This document shows, in pieces, positions 26,586-35,129 of a stretch of 64,000 bases of DNA (position 1 is its first letter; each line of letters begins with the position of its first letter). The DNA lies in the NCBI GenBank assembly GCA_052170555.1, contig JBQNAI010000008.1, forward strand, positions 1-64,000. Reading direction: 5' to 3'. The stretch comes from Scybalousia_A sp052170555. GTDB taxonomy: Bacteria > Bacteroidota > Bacteroidia > Bacteroidales > P3. Below the pieces are notes generated by a model. The model did not search any database, was not told the origin of the DNA, and saw only the letters and a program-made list of their open reading frames with translations. Made by a program: the position numbers and the translations under genes.

Positions 26586-27026
26586 ATGAAAAAACTATTG
26601 TTTGTATTTGTTACAATGTTTATTTGTTCCTTTATTTCCTTCGCTGAAGATAATCAGTATTTGATTGACAACGACGCGATAGAGAATGTGTTTTCTCAAG
26701 CTACAGAGATATCATTACAGGATATTAATTTATTTACGCAAGAGAATATGTCTTTGATGTCGGGTGTTAAAGGAGGAGTATCTATGGCTAGATCTAGTAG
26801 TGTAAATCCTTGGGTTGCTTTTGCCATCTGCACGGTTATTGGAGGTTTTGGTATACACCGACATTATTTAGGTACATCTAAAGCGATGTGGGCTTATTAT
26901 ACCTTTACTTGTGGTGGTATTTTTGGTATTGTTCCGTTTGTAGACTGGATCGTTTTGCTTGTTGGAGCAGTGCAAGATGATATAAAAGGATACGAGGATA
27001 ATGAAAACTTCTTTATGTGGATATAA
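26586..27026 (+). CDS. TM2-domain membrane protein with signal peptide
   Basis: The protein has 146 residues. A signal peptide ends at SFAEDN and a polar region follows. A TM2 domain runs from about residue 78 to 130: NPWVAFAICTVIGGFGIHRHYLG, broken by the DRF-like turn position, then TCGGIFGIVPFVDWIVLLVG. It ends with the conserved-looking DNENFFMWI. Proteins of this build occur throughout Bacteroidota next to YidD-like genes. Their function is not established. The downstream gene overlaps its 3' end by 26 bases, implying coupling. Confidence 0.85.
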   Translation: MKKLLFVFVTMFICSFISFAEDNQYLIDNDAIENVFSQATEISLQDINLFTQENMSLMSGVKGGVSMARSSSVNPWVAFAICTVIGGFGIHRHYLGTSKAMWAYYTFTCGGIFGIVPFVDWIVLLVGAVQDDIKGYEDNENFFMWI

Positions 27027-27771
27027 AGGAAAGTATGAAGTGATAGTGGGAACAGTTTTTATACGACTGTTCCCGCTGTTTGTGTTTTTACTTTTTCATA
27101 CTGCAAACATTTTTGCCCAAACTAAGATGTCTGCTGATGTTGTTGTCAGACAATTGTACAAGAATAAATTAATAAAAATACAAAAGCAAATATTTTTTAC
27201 TTTTAATGGGAATTTAGTTGTGCATTATACATATCCACAGGAATATTACATGATAACAAATTCACTTGGTGAAACATCGGTATATCAACCTTCAGTAAAT
27301 GAGGTTATGTATATAACAGATAAGACCTTATCTTCGCAAACAGAAATATTTTCATTGTTTATGACACCTAATTTTTCGGATCTTAATTTGACTAATTTGG
27401 GATTTGTGTTAAAGAGTACTAAAAAAGAAGGAACAAATATTGTCAAGATATTTACCCCGACACAATCCATAGATAAGAATATCAAGCAAGTGAAGGTCGT
27501 TTGTAAAAAAGACCAACCGATATATAGTGCCTTCTATTCAAAAGATAATAGGATAACAAAGAAGACATATTATACTGATTATATTGTATTTCCTAATATT
27601 TCTTTTCCTACAGTTATTACACAAATTTCCTATGATTCTAAAGGAGATTCTGTAATTAAGAAAGAAGAATTTAAGAATATTAAAACAAGTAATTTTCCTG
27701 TTAGTTCATGCTTTAATTACAAGATTCCGAAAGGTGCGAAGAGAGTTAGTCCTTATAGTGTAAAGAAATGA
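27001..27771 (+). CDS. periplasmic LolA-like outer-membrane lipoprotein carrier-type protein
   Basis: The protein has 256 residues from an ATG inside the TM2 gene; the true start may be a few codons later, since the signal peptide core (VFIRLFPLFVFLLF, ending IFAQ) begins about 17 residues in. The mature part resembles the LolA/LolB half-barrel: FFTFNGNLVVHYTYPQEYYMI, split by a turn, then a NSLGE...YQPSVNEV segment and repeated beta strands, with a C-terminal region of amphipathic strands. If correct, it would carry lipids or lipoproteins across the periplasm. Identity is by fold pattern only. The following gene overlaps by 4 bases. Confidence 0.65.
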   Translation: MKTSLCGYKGKYEVIVGTVFIRLFPLFVFLLFHTANIFAQTKMSADVVVRQLYKNKLIKIQKQIFFTFNGNLVVHYTYPQEYYMITNSLGETSVYQPSVNEVMYITDKTLSSQTEIFSLFMTPNFSDLNLTNLGFVLKSTKKEGTNIVKIFTPTQSIDKNIKQVKVVCKKDQPIYSAFYSKDNRITKKTYYTDYIVFPNISFPTVITQISYDSKGDSVIKKEEFKNIKTSNFPVSSCFNYKIPKGAKRVSPYSVKK

Positions 27772-28229
27772 AATCAGCAATTTATAGTTTTTTGCTAATT
27801 ATATACATATATAGTTATTCGGATGGTTATAGCCAAACGACAAATAAGATTTTCAATTCTGAAGATTTACAACTTATAGCTCAGCAATCTTACAGCAATC
27901 CCTTATTTGTAGAAAGACAAGTTAAATATGGATTTGAGGAGGTGAATAAAAGTTTTAATCCATTCTATTATTTGTTGTCTTCTTCTATGTTTGTGTATCA
28001 AAAATACATCTCTCCCATAATATTAAGACACTGCATATATATTCCTTCTTGTTCGGGGTATAGCAAAGTTTTGATAAAGAATTTCGGTCTTTTGAAAGGT
28101 ATGTTTTGCAGTGCCGACAGATTGATGAGATGCAATCGTATAGCATTATCGGATAATAATGCAAAATATTTATTGATCAAAGGAAATGGTCATATATCAG
28201 AATCACCACTTAGATACAAAATAAAATGA
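27768..28229 (+). CDS. YidD-like membrane protein insertion efficiency factor with signal peptide
   Basis: The protein has 153 residues. A signal-peptide-like N terminus (MKSAIYSFLLIIYIYSYS to GYSQ) is followed by about 45 residues of linker, then the YidD core: VYQKYISPIILRHCIYIP, SCSGYS, KNFGLLKGMFCSADRLMRC (cysteines included). Classical YidD is about 80-90 residues without an export signal and sits near yidC. This longer exported form lies in an envelope cluster instead, a Bacteroidota variant. The role is inferred from the family: helping membrane protein insertion or a related periplasmic process. It overlaps both neighbours by 4 bases. Confidence 0.85.
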   Translation: MKSAIYSFLLIIYIYSYSDGYSQTTNKIFNSEDLQLIAQQSYSNPLFVERQVKYGFEEVNKSFNPFYYLLSSSMFVYQKYISPIILRHCIYIPSCSGYSKVLIKNFGLLKGMFCSADRLMRCNRIALSDNNAKYLLIKGNGHISESPLRYKIK

Positions 28230-29074
28230 GATATTTTTTACTATTAACAGCATTGTTTTGTAATGGTATTACATCTGCACAAAATAATGTTTCTGTAAAA
28301 GAAGATTGGGATTTTGTTATGTATCTTATAGGTAATGGATTTAAAGATGAAGCCGTAACACTTGTGAATAATGTGCAGTCGGATAGCGACAGTATATATT
28401 TTTTGAAGGGATTTACTTTCTATTCGTCTAAAATGTTGGATTTGGCTACTGACAATTTCGAAAAAATTAAACAAGCTTCAGCTTTATTTAATGAGAGCAA
28501 ATTTTTTTCTGCTTTATCTAATTCTCACTTATATAGATTGGATAAAGCAAAGTTTGATTTAAATCAAATAGTTTCACAGGATGATGAGATTATCAATCTA
28601 AAAACTTTTGAATTCGCAGGAATTAGTCTATTAAGTAGGGATAAAGAAAACTTCAATAAATATATTAATCAAGTAGATAGTAATGATTTTGCTATTAGTG
28701 GGGAAATAAAACAACTCAAAAGGATAGAGAAACAAATTGATTCGTACAGAAAAAAATACAAATGGGTAGCTGGAGGGTTATCTGCAATAGTCCCTGGATT
28801 AGGTAAGTTATATGCAGGTAATGTCGGAGAAGGTCTTGCAGCTTTTTTAACATGTGGATCACTTATTGGAATAACTGCTGAAAACTACTACAAAAAAGGT
28901 ATTACGAATTGGAAAACCATATTGTTTGGTACGTTATCTACGATATTTTATGTAGGAAACATTTATGGTTCTGCCGTCGGTGTGGAGGTTAATTGCGAAA
29001 ATTTTAATCAACGAATGAATGTCCAAATTTTATATAATATTCATATTCCTATACGCAACCGTTTTAGGTACTAA
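28226..29074 (+). CDS. exported repeat protein with C-terminal PGLG membrane domain (first of a pair)
   Basis: The protein has 282 residues. A signal peptide ends at TSAQN, and a helical TPR-like region spans about 25-180 (for example DEAVTLVNNV, LYRLDKAKFDLNQI). The C terminus (about 185-265) has two hydrophobic segments starting AIVPGLGKLYAGNVGEGL and SLIGITAENYY, a pattern related to TM2/PGLG-type envelope proteins. The next gene encodes a protein of the same architecture. Start overlap with the YidD-like gene (ATGA) indicates one operon. Function unknown. Confidence 0.75.
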   Translation: MRYFLLLTALFCNGITSAQNNVSVKEDWDFVMYLIGNGFKDEAVTLVNNVQSDSDSIYFLKGFTFYSSKMLDLATDNFEKIKQASALFNESKFFSALSNSHLYRLDKAKFDLNQIVSQDDEIINLKTFEFAGISLLSRDKENFNKYINQVDSNDFAISGEIKQLKRIEKQIDSYRKKYKWVAGGLSAIVPGLGKLYAGNVGEGLAAFLTCGSLIGITAENYYKKGITNWKTILFGTLSTIFYVGNIYGSAVGVEVNCENFNQRMNVQILYNIHIPIRNRFRY

Positions 29075-29918
29075 TGTTGCTTATTCAAAAGAAGATGCTA
29101 CGGAATCGAACGACTCCATTGTTATCGTAAAAGATACGGCTACTGTTTTTGCAGTGGCAGATGGGTATTTATCTTGTAGGAATTATGAAATGGCAATTGT
29201 AGAATACGAGAGATGTTTCTATGGTTCGCAGTCAAGGGATGTGTCTTATAAGGCATTGCAACAAAAAGCATTGTGTTATAAACTGATAGGACAATACATA
29301 AAAGCTGCAACAACATTGGAACGAGTGGCAGACACTTATGAAGATTATTATCAGATAGTCTTGTGCTACTATTTAGGTAATGATTTTATTAAAGCGAATG
29401 AAATGATATCTAAGACAGAACTATATTTTGATGCTTTGAAGGAAGATATGTTATTGTTGAAAGTTTTAACATTAAATGAGATTAATGAATATAATAAATC
29501 TTACAATGCTGCAATAGAGTTGGCAGACAAACTTAACGGGTCAGCAAAAGTTGATATTAAGCGTTTTCTAGAACGAATGTATAAAAAATTGTCAAAGCTT
29601 AAAAGTGAGAAGACTGCACGTGTCTTATCTTTCGTGCCGGGGCTTGCACATATTTATGCCGGAGATTATGTACAAGGAATATCTGCCTTCACACTTAATT
29701 TTCTTGTTTTAGGTTTTGGTACTTGGCAAATATTTGAAAGCTGTTATGTGACTGCTTATTTAGGAGGAGCAAGTTTACTGTCTGTCACTTATCCTGGTGC
29801 GATGCAAAGTGGAATGTATGCGGTAAAGAAGTTGAATTATAAAAAGACTTCAGAGTTTAACAATTCTTTTAAGATAGGTTTATTATCATTACTAAAAAGG
29901 ACTAATATAAAAAATTAA
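29019..29918 (+). CDS. exported repeat protein with C-terminal PGLG membrane domain (second of a pair)
   Basis: The protein has 299 residues. The ATG at 29019 lies 56 bases inside the previous gene but gives a proper signal peptide (MSKFYIIFIFLYATVLG to VAYSK), which supports it. A TPR-like helical region (about 45-195, for example MAIVEYERCFYG and YIKAATTLERVADTYED) precedes the membrane part SFVPGLAHIYAGDYVQGI and FLVLGFGTWQIFESCY. It is a paralogue of the gene just upstream, probably from tandem duplication. It ends at a strong hairpin terminator. Confidence 0.75.
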   Translation: MSKFYIIFIFLYATVLGTNVAYSKEDATESNDSIVIVKDTATVFAVADGYLSCRNYEMAIVEYERCFYGSQSRDVSYKALQQKALCYKLIGQYIKAATTLERVADTYEDYYQIVLCYYLGNDFIKANEMISKTELYFDALKEDMLLLKVLTLNEINEYNKSYNAAIELADKLNGSAKVDIKRFLERMYKKLSKLKSEKTARVLSFVPGLAHIYAGDYVQGISAFTLNFLVLGFGTWQIFESCYVTAYLGGASLLSVTYPGAMQSGMYAVKKLNYKKTSEFNNSFKIGLLSLLKRTNIKN

Positions 29919-29972
29919 AGTGTGAGATTAATAAATTCTTTTTTGATATTAGTAAATTAATCTCACACTTTA
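29916..29972. terminator. 17-bp inverted-repeat terminator, repeated family
   Basis: Arms TAAAGTGTGAGATTAAT (29916-29932) and ATTAATCTCACACTTTA (29956-29972) are exact complements; the left arm includes the stop codon of the preceding gene. The same arm sequence recurs at 57102-57160 after pepD. It could terminate both the envelope operon and the convergent AraC gene. Confidence 0.85.
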
Positions 29973-30038
29973 ATTTTCATTAGTGTCATATGGTTGAGTT
30001 AAATAAGTCATACATCTAAATTTTGGCGATAGTTATTT

Positions 30039-30620
30039 TTAGATAGCATCTAAGGATTTGCGGTTTTTGTGAGTCATAGTCTTGTATTTAGAAGGGGTCA
30101 TGCCTGTTATTTGTTTGAATTGGGTGGAAAGGTAGGCAGAGGAAGAATAATTCAGACTATAAGCAATTTCATTTAGTGTAAGTTCTCCATATGATAATAA
30201 TTCTTTGACTTTTTCTATTTTTTGAGCTATGAAATATTGCTCTATTGTACTGTTTTCATGTTCTGAAAATATCTTACTCAAATAAGAATATTCTTGATGT
30301 AGGGAATATGCTATATAATCGGAAAGATTTTGATGTAAATTGTTTTTCTGATAATGCACAAAGGCTATTACAACATTTTTTATTCTCTCTATGATTTTTG
30401 TTTTTTTGTTACTTAATAATTCAAATCCTAATAGTTCCAGTTCTTTTGCGATAATATTTTTCTTTGTATTGGATAGATATTCCTTAACAACAGCCTTACC
30501 AAGTTCAATACTAATTATAGTTAAATGCTGTTTGGTTAAACACTTGTTAACTACCATTATACAGCGAGGACATACCATATTCTTTATAAATATTTCTGTA
30601 TTTATTGGTTCTTGTTTCAT
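30039..30620 (-). CDS. AraC-family regulator with HMA-like N-terminal domain
   Basis: The protein has 193 residues. The N terminus (about 1-70) reads FIKNMVCPRCIMVV with Cys17 and Cys20 in a CxxC loop, and then a beta-alpha-beta pattern like a heavy-metal-associated (HMA) domain. The C terminus (about 100-185) is an AraC-type double HTH: YIAQKIEKVKELL, LTLNEIAYSLNYSSSAYLS, QFKQITGMTPSKYK. This build is known in Bacteroidota. It suggests, without proof, that the regulator senses a metal or redox state. It is divergent from the T9SS cargo gene at 30747, with about 125 bases between their starts, and could regulate it. Confidence 0.85.
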   Translation of the reverse strand: MKQEPINTEIFIKNMVCPRCIMVVNKCLTKQHLTIISIELGKAVVKEYLSNTKKNIIAKELELLGFELLSNKKTKIIERIKNVVIAFVHYQKNNLHQNLSDYIAYSLHQEYSYLSKIFSEHENSTIEQYFIAQKIEKVKELLSYGELTLNEIAYSLNYSSSAYLSTQFKQITGMTPSKYKTMTHKNRKSLDAI

Positions 30621-30640
30621 TTTCTTTTATTAATTAGAAG

Positions 30641-30650
30641 TGCAAAGGTA
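30641..30650 (-). promoter_or_regulatory. promoter of the AraC-family gene (TACCTTTGCA on minus strand)
   Basis: -7 element 21 bases upstream of the start codon, facing left. Confidence 0.75.
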
Positions 30651-30711
30651 ATAAAATAGAGAATGAATGCAAAAAAAATAACAAAAATGTTGTGAATATA
30701 AAAAAAATGTG

Positions 30712-30721
30712 TAACTTTGCG
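30712..30721 (+). promoter_or_regulatory. promoter of the T9SS cargo gene (TAACTTTGCG)
   Basis: -7 element 26 bases before the ATG at 30747, which also rules out the TTG at 30717 as start because it lies inside the promoter. Confidence 0.8.
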
Positions 30722-30746
30722 ACATAAAATTAAACACTTTTGCGTC

Positions 30747-32234
30747 ATGAAAAAGTTATTTATTCTTTTCGTTTTATTTTTAGGCGTAATTGCAAGTACT
30801 TATTCGCAAGTAACGGCGACATCCGCAAATAATAAAGCAGTGTCTAACTTAGTTCAACAGTATTTGGTAGGACCTAATATAGAATTGGTAGTAGATGCAA
30901 ATCATCCTGCTACATTCAACGAAAAGTCTATTGTTAATAGTAATCAGATCGGAATATTTTCAAATAATAATACCTCAGGATGTAATATTCCTATGGACCA
31001 GGGATTAGTTATTGCTACTTGTAGTTATAATGAAGCAGCCTCTGGTGGTTATGGGAGTAGTCCGTCTCCGAGTAGTTCTTTGTCTGACTTTTCAGATTCG
31101 GCAGGAGTAGTTTTTCAGTGGACATATACTAAGTATTGTATTGAAAACAGTCAAGATATTCATGACTTGAATGATATAGCCTTTTTATCTTTTTGGATTA
31201 AACCTACTATTGATAATTTCCAATTTTCTTATTGTTTTGCCTCTAATGAATATCCTCAGTATGTCAATGCTAGTTACAACGACTTTTTTGGATTTTATTT
31301 TTCAGGACCTTATGATTCTGTCGGCAATTACCTACCCGGTTCTCCTTCTTATTATATGCAGAATTTAGCATTGATACCTGGTACGCAAACTTCAGTAATG
31401 ATAAATACTGTCAACCACGGTAAAGGTAGTTCACACACACCCCCACACTCATATCCTGAATATCATATTGTTCCTACGGGTAATTGTTCCAGTAGTTCAG
31501 GGTTTAATGAATGGACAGTCAAACTTCCTACAGCTGCGACTGTGGTTGTTGCAGGTGGATATTATAAAATAAGCGTTTTGATTTGTGATGTATCTGATCA
31601 TGCTTTTGATTCTGGCTTATTTATTTCCAAAGATATGAGACGCTTTGATACGGTGAATATAGATACTACTATCTGTGAAAATCAAGACTATTATTGTACG
31701 GCTATAAATGAATATCTGACAGAGCAAGGTAAATATCAGTTTAAATTAGTCAACAAAACAGGTGGAGATTCGGTCATAAATATAGATTTACATATTAATC
31801 CGATAGCTTTAGTTAACTCTTGTTGGAAACTAAAAGGAGGAGAAAGTTTGGAAATAGACGGAAATGTAATAACAGCTCCCGGAACATATATGTATAAATA
31901 CAAAACATATTTGGGTTGTGACTCAACTGTTGTTTATAATGTGGAATGGGGAGAAGAGACCATGGAGGTGGATTGTGTGAGTGGTATAGAGGATATACCG
32001 TATAGTGATAATGTAAAAGTTTATCCTAATCCAGCTAATGATATCCTTAGAATAGAGGGATTGAGTTCTCATACAGCTATAATAGAGTTTTACGATAATA
32101 ACGGTAGATTGGTCAAGTCTGTCAATTTCTTTGATGGGCAGGAAATTAGTATAAGAGATTTAGCAAGTGGCATTTATTATATTAAGATCAATAGCAATAA
32201 AAATATAATAAATAAACGGTTGATAAAAAAATAA
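30747..32234 (+). CDS. secreted choice-of-anchor L protein with T9SS sorting domain
   Basis: The protein has 495 residues. Signal peptide MKKLFILFVLFLGV to TYSQ. Residues about 25-290 form the choice-of-anchor L pattern (LVQQYLVGPNIELV, NQIGIFSNNN, MDQGLVIATCSY, FQFSYCFASNEYPQYVNASYND). One or two small beta modules follow (about 300-410). The last 80 residues are a type A T9SS C-terminal signal: VKVYPNPANDILRIEG, EFYDNNGRLVKSV, IRDLASGIYYIKI and a lysine end. It is therefore exported through the T9SS and fixed at the surface, where it may act as an adhesin or protease-associated protein. It has its own promoter and terminator and is divergent from an AraC regulator. Confidence 0.9.
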   Translation: MKKLFILFVLFLGVIASTYSQVTATSANNKAVSNLVQQYLVGPNIELVVDANHPATFNEKSIVNSNQIGIFSNNNTSGCNIPMDQGLVIATCSYNEAASGGYGSSPSPSSSLSDFSDSAGVVFQWTYTKYCIENSQDIHDLNDIAFLSFWIKPTIDNFQFSYCFASNEYPQYVNASYNDFFGFYFSGPYDSVGNYLPGSPSYYMQNLALIPGTQTSVMINTVNHGKGSSHTPPHSYPEYHIVPTGNCSSSSGFNEWTVKLPTAATVVVAGGYYKISVLICDVSDHAFDSGLFISKDMRRFDTVNIDTTICENQDYYCTAINEYLTEQGKYQFKLVNKTGGDSVINIDLHINPIALVNSCWKLKGGESLEIDGNVITAPGTYMYKYKTYLGCDSTVVYNVEWGEETMEVDCVSGIEDIPYSDNVKVYPNPANDILRIEGLSSHTAIIEFYDNNGRLVKSVNFFDGQEISIRDLASGIYYIKINSNKNIINKRLIKK

Positions 32235-32271
32235 ACATATTTTAAGTTTATTTGTTTAATATTTTAAAGAT

Positions 32272-32303
32272 AGGGAAAGTGCTTTTAGCTTTTCCCTTTT
32301 TTG
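32272..32303 (+). terminator. terminator after the T9SS cargo gene
   Basis: An AGGGAAA / TTTCCCT stem, extended by GC pairs, is followed by T6. Confidence 0.8.
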
Positions 32304-32325
32304 TTGTTATTACAAAGAATTGATG

Positions 32326-32335
32326 TATCTTTGCA
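32326..32335 (+). promoter_or_regulatory. promoter (TATCTTTGCA)
   Basis: -7 element 28 bases before the transporter gene at 32363. It may drive the run of genes to 36462. Confidence 0.75.
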
Positions 32336-32362
32336 TCTTTATTTGTAAAAAATATATGTAGA

Positions 32363-33229
32363 ATGAATAGTGTTATAATTGTTTTACCGATACTAATTTT
32401 ATTGATGTTCCAATTAGGATTAACTCTTCAATTGAATGATTTTTTTATAATATTTAAACATCCTAAGCCGGTCTTTGTGGCACTTATCGGGCAGATATTC
32501 TTGTTGCCATTAATAGCTTTCACACTATCATTTATATTTGCATTGCCACCTTTATTTTTTATCGGACTGATACTAATAGCATGTTGCCCGGGAGGAAGTT
32601 CCTCCAATGTGTTTTCTTATTTGGCAAAAGGTGATGTGGCATTAAGTGTATCTTTGACTGCCATTTCCAGTATTGTTACTTTATTCACATTACCAATAAT
32701 AGTGGGTATTGCAGTAGATTATGTGGATACTCCAACTGCAATACAAATTCAGTTACCTGTCAAGAATTTGATTATACAGAATTTATTACTTATGTTTTTA
32801 CCTATTATGTTAGGGATGTTGTTGAGGTATAAAAAAATAGAGATTGCGGTGAAAATAGAAAAAATATTAGGAAAGAGTGCATTTGCTTTACTTATGATAT
32901 TAGCTACCGTTTTCTTTATTCAAAATTTTTCAGAAATCAAAACAAATTTTTTATTATTAGGGACGACAGTTTCTACATTGCTTATTGTGGCTATCATGTG
33001 TTCCTATTTATTGTCAAGAATATTTAATTTGAAGCAACGACAACAACGAACTATTGTTATAGAAGTGGGTATGCAAAACGCAGCTCAGGCGATTGCAGTT
33101 GCATCTTCTCCTTTTATATTCAATAATGAAATAATTGCAGTACCTGCTATTATATATGCTTTAATGATGAATGTTGTACTTTTGACGTATTTAGGCGTTC
33201 TTAAATGGAAAATGAAAAATATTCAGTAA
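32363..33229 (+). CDS. BASS-family (bile acid:sodium symporter-like) transporter
   Basis: The protein has 288 residues and about nine or ten hydrophobic segments, the usual size and layout. Family motifs include MFQLGLTLQLNDFF (helix 1), LIACCPGGSSSNVFSYLAKGD (about residues 73-93, split at the Pro-Gly) and EVGMQNAAQAIAVA (about 236-249), corresponding to the two crossover sodium-binding regions. Substrates of this family range from bile acids to 2-keto acids and pantoate, and the sequence does not decide which. It is followed by glycosyltransferase genes after a 41-base gap. Confidence 0.9.
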   Translation: MNSVIIVLPILILLMFQLGLTLQLNDFFIIFKHPKPVFVALIGQIFLLPLIAFTLSFIFALPPLFFIGLILIACCPGGSSSNVFSYLAKGDVALSVSLTAISSIVTLFTLPIIVGIAVDYVDTPTAIQIQLPVKNLIIQNLLLMFLPIMLGMLLRYKKIEIAVKIEKILGKSAFALLMILATVFFIQNFSEIKTNFLLLGTTVSTLLIVAIMCSYLLSRIFNLKQRQQRTIVIEVGMQNAAQAIAVASSPFIFNNEIIAVPAIIYALMMNVVLLTYLGVLKWKMKNIQ

Positions 33230-33270
33230 GCTTGCCAATTCATCGAGAAGAGGAAATAAAAATTTGAGTT

Positions 33271-34158
33271 ATGTCAAAGATAAGCATTGTGATACCTGTT
33301 TATAATAGAGAAAAATCTATTGAAAGATGTTTAAAAAGTATTTTGTATCAAACGTATAAAAATTTGGACATAATTGTAATAGATGATGGTAGTACGGATG
33401 GAACATATGAAATATGTGAAAAATATGCTGCAAAAGACAGTAGGCTACGATTGATTAGACAGCATAATTCAGGTGTTTCGCGAGCAAGAAATAATGGAAT
33501 TGGGATTGCAACAGGAGAATGGCTAACCTTTGTAGATAGTGATGATTATATTACGAAGAATTGCATAGAAAGAATGATAAATATCGCAAATAAAGAAAAT
33601 AGTGATATGGTTGTTTGCGACTTTTATGAAAATGGTAAGTATAATAAGCAGTTTAATGATAAGAATATAGATTATCAAAACTTTATCAAGCAAATTCTTA
33701 AAGGTAAAATACATGGTAGTTGTTGGAATAAAATGATTAGAAAAGATATAGTGGTAAATAATGGAATTTATTTTGATGAAGAAATTTCTTATTGTGAGGA
33801 CATACTATTTAATATTCGGTGTTGTTTAAAAAAAATTGTAATAACTTATCTTGATGAGGCATTCTATCACTATGAACATGGGAATGACTCGAATTCTTTA
33901 GCATTTGGCTTAAGTGAAAACCAATATCAATCATTGAAAAATGTAATAAAAAAACTTCAATATATTTTACCACCTGATTATTCATTGAAAAGACAAAAAG
34001 AAGATGCCAAAAGAATTGCATTTCAACTGAATTTACCTAAGAAGGAAGTAAAAACTTTATACAAAGAAGTTAATTTTGATTTGTTTTTGAAAGCTCTGCC
34101 AAATTTCTTTGGTAAAAGTCTGGATTGTAGATTGGTAAGATATATGTATTTTGACTAA
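33271..34158 (+). CDS. family 2 glycosyltransferase
   Basis: The protein has 295 residues and a GT-A fold at the N terminus: SIVIPVYNREKSIERCLKS (residues 5-23), VIDDGSTDGT (about 36-45), NSGVSRARNNGI and the DSDD metal-binding motif (89-92). The C-terminal part, with SCWNKMIRK and FDEEISYCEDI, matches capsular and LPS-type GT2 enzymes (EpsJ-like). It probably adds a sugar to a surface polysaccharide on the cytoplasmic face. It pairs with the GT8 gene 17 bases downstream. Confidence 0.92.
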   Translation: MSKISIVIPVYNREKSIERCLKSILYQTYKNLDIIVIDDGSTDGTYEICEKYAAKDSRLRLIRQHNSGVSRARNNGIGIATGEWLTFVDSDDYITKNCIERMINIANKENSDMVVCDFYENGKYNKQFNDKNIDYQNFIKQILKGKIHGSCWNKMIRKDIVVNNGIYFDEEISYCEDILFNIRCCLKKIVITYLDEAFYHYEHGNDSNSLAFGLSENQYQSLKNVIKKLQYILPPDYSLKRQKEDAKRIAFQLNLPKKEVKTLYKEVNFDLFLKALPNFFGKSLDCRLVRYMYFD

Positions 34159-34175
34159 ATTAAGAAATAAATAGT

Positions 34176-35114
34176 ATGGATATAGTTGTTTGTACGGATA
34201 AAAAATTTGTAAGATTTGATGGTGTGCTTTTTAAAAGTATATGCATTAATAATAAATCAGAAGATATTTGCTTTCACGTAGTGGTTGACGAATCTGTTAC
34301 ATCCATTGATAAAAATTCATTAGAAAATATTGTCAAACAATACGATAATAAAAAGATTTTTTTCTATCTTATGGACGATAATGTAATAAATACATTTCCG
34401 AATATAAGAGATAATTCTACGATTACCAAAGCAACGTATTATCGGTTAGCTTTTACAAAAATATTACCTGAGAATATAGAAAAAGTTCTTTACTTGGATG
34501 GAGATATTATAATTCGTAAGAACATAGCTAAAATGTTTGACACGGATATCAGAGATTGTGCCATTGGATGTATTGTGGATATGGATGAAGATGATGATGA
34601 AAGATATGTAAGATTGGGGTATGATAAAGCATTGGGTTATTTCAATGCAGGGGTATTGTTGATTAATTTGAAATTTTGGCGAGATAATAATGTTTTTGAC
34701 AAATTTATGAAAGTGATAGAGCAAATACCTGATAAATTGCAATGCCATGATCAAGATGTTATGAATATTGTTTTTAAGGAGTGCAAAAAAAATCTACCGC
34801 TTACTTACAATTTTCAAAATGGTTTCCTGTATCAGCATCTAGGACTAAATGAGAGTAAGTATGCAGAAGAAATAAAAAATACACTATCTGATCCCGCTAT
34901 TGTACACTACACATGTACGAAGCCATGGGTTAAAGATTGTGGTCACCCATGGAAAAATCTTTATTTCAAATATGAAGCAATGACACAGTGGTACAATGCT
35001 GGGTTATTACCATCTAATAAGAAAAAGCATTCGTTTTGGAAACGGATGATGTTATATATACATATTCATCACAACCACGACAAGAAGTATATAGAACTAT
35101 CTTCTATTGATTAG
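34176..35114 (+). CDS. family 8 glycosyltransferase
   Basis: The protein has 312 residues. It is a retaining glycosyltransferase of the LgtC/GspA type, using a UDP-sugar to extend lipo-oligosaccharide or a surface glycan. Family features: KATYYRLAFTKILP, VLYLDGDIIIRKNI with the DGD metal motif at residues 108-110, GYFNAGVLLINLKFWR, HDQDVMNIVF, and HYTCTKPW near the C terminus. No membrane segment. Its tail (HIHHNHDKKY) is histidine-rich. It lies in the same direction between the GT2 gene and rsmA. Confidence 0.92.
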   Translation: MDIVVCTDKKFVRFDGVLFKSICINNKSEDICFHVVVDESVTSIDKNSLENIVKQYDNKKIFFYLMDDNVINTFPNIRDNSTITKATYYRLAFTKILPENIEKVLYLDGDIIIRKNIAKMFDTDIRDCAIGCIVDMDEDDDERYVRLGYDKALGYFNAGVLLINLKFWRDNNVFDKFMKVIEQIPDKLQCHDQDVMNIVFKECKKNLPLTYNFQNGFLYQHLGLNESKYAEEIKNTLSDPAIVHYTCTKPWVKDCGHPWKNLYFKYEAMTQWYNAGLLPSNKKKHSFWKRMMLYIHIHHNHDKKYIELSSID

Positions 35115-35129
35115 ATTTGTTTGTTTATT

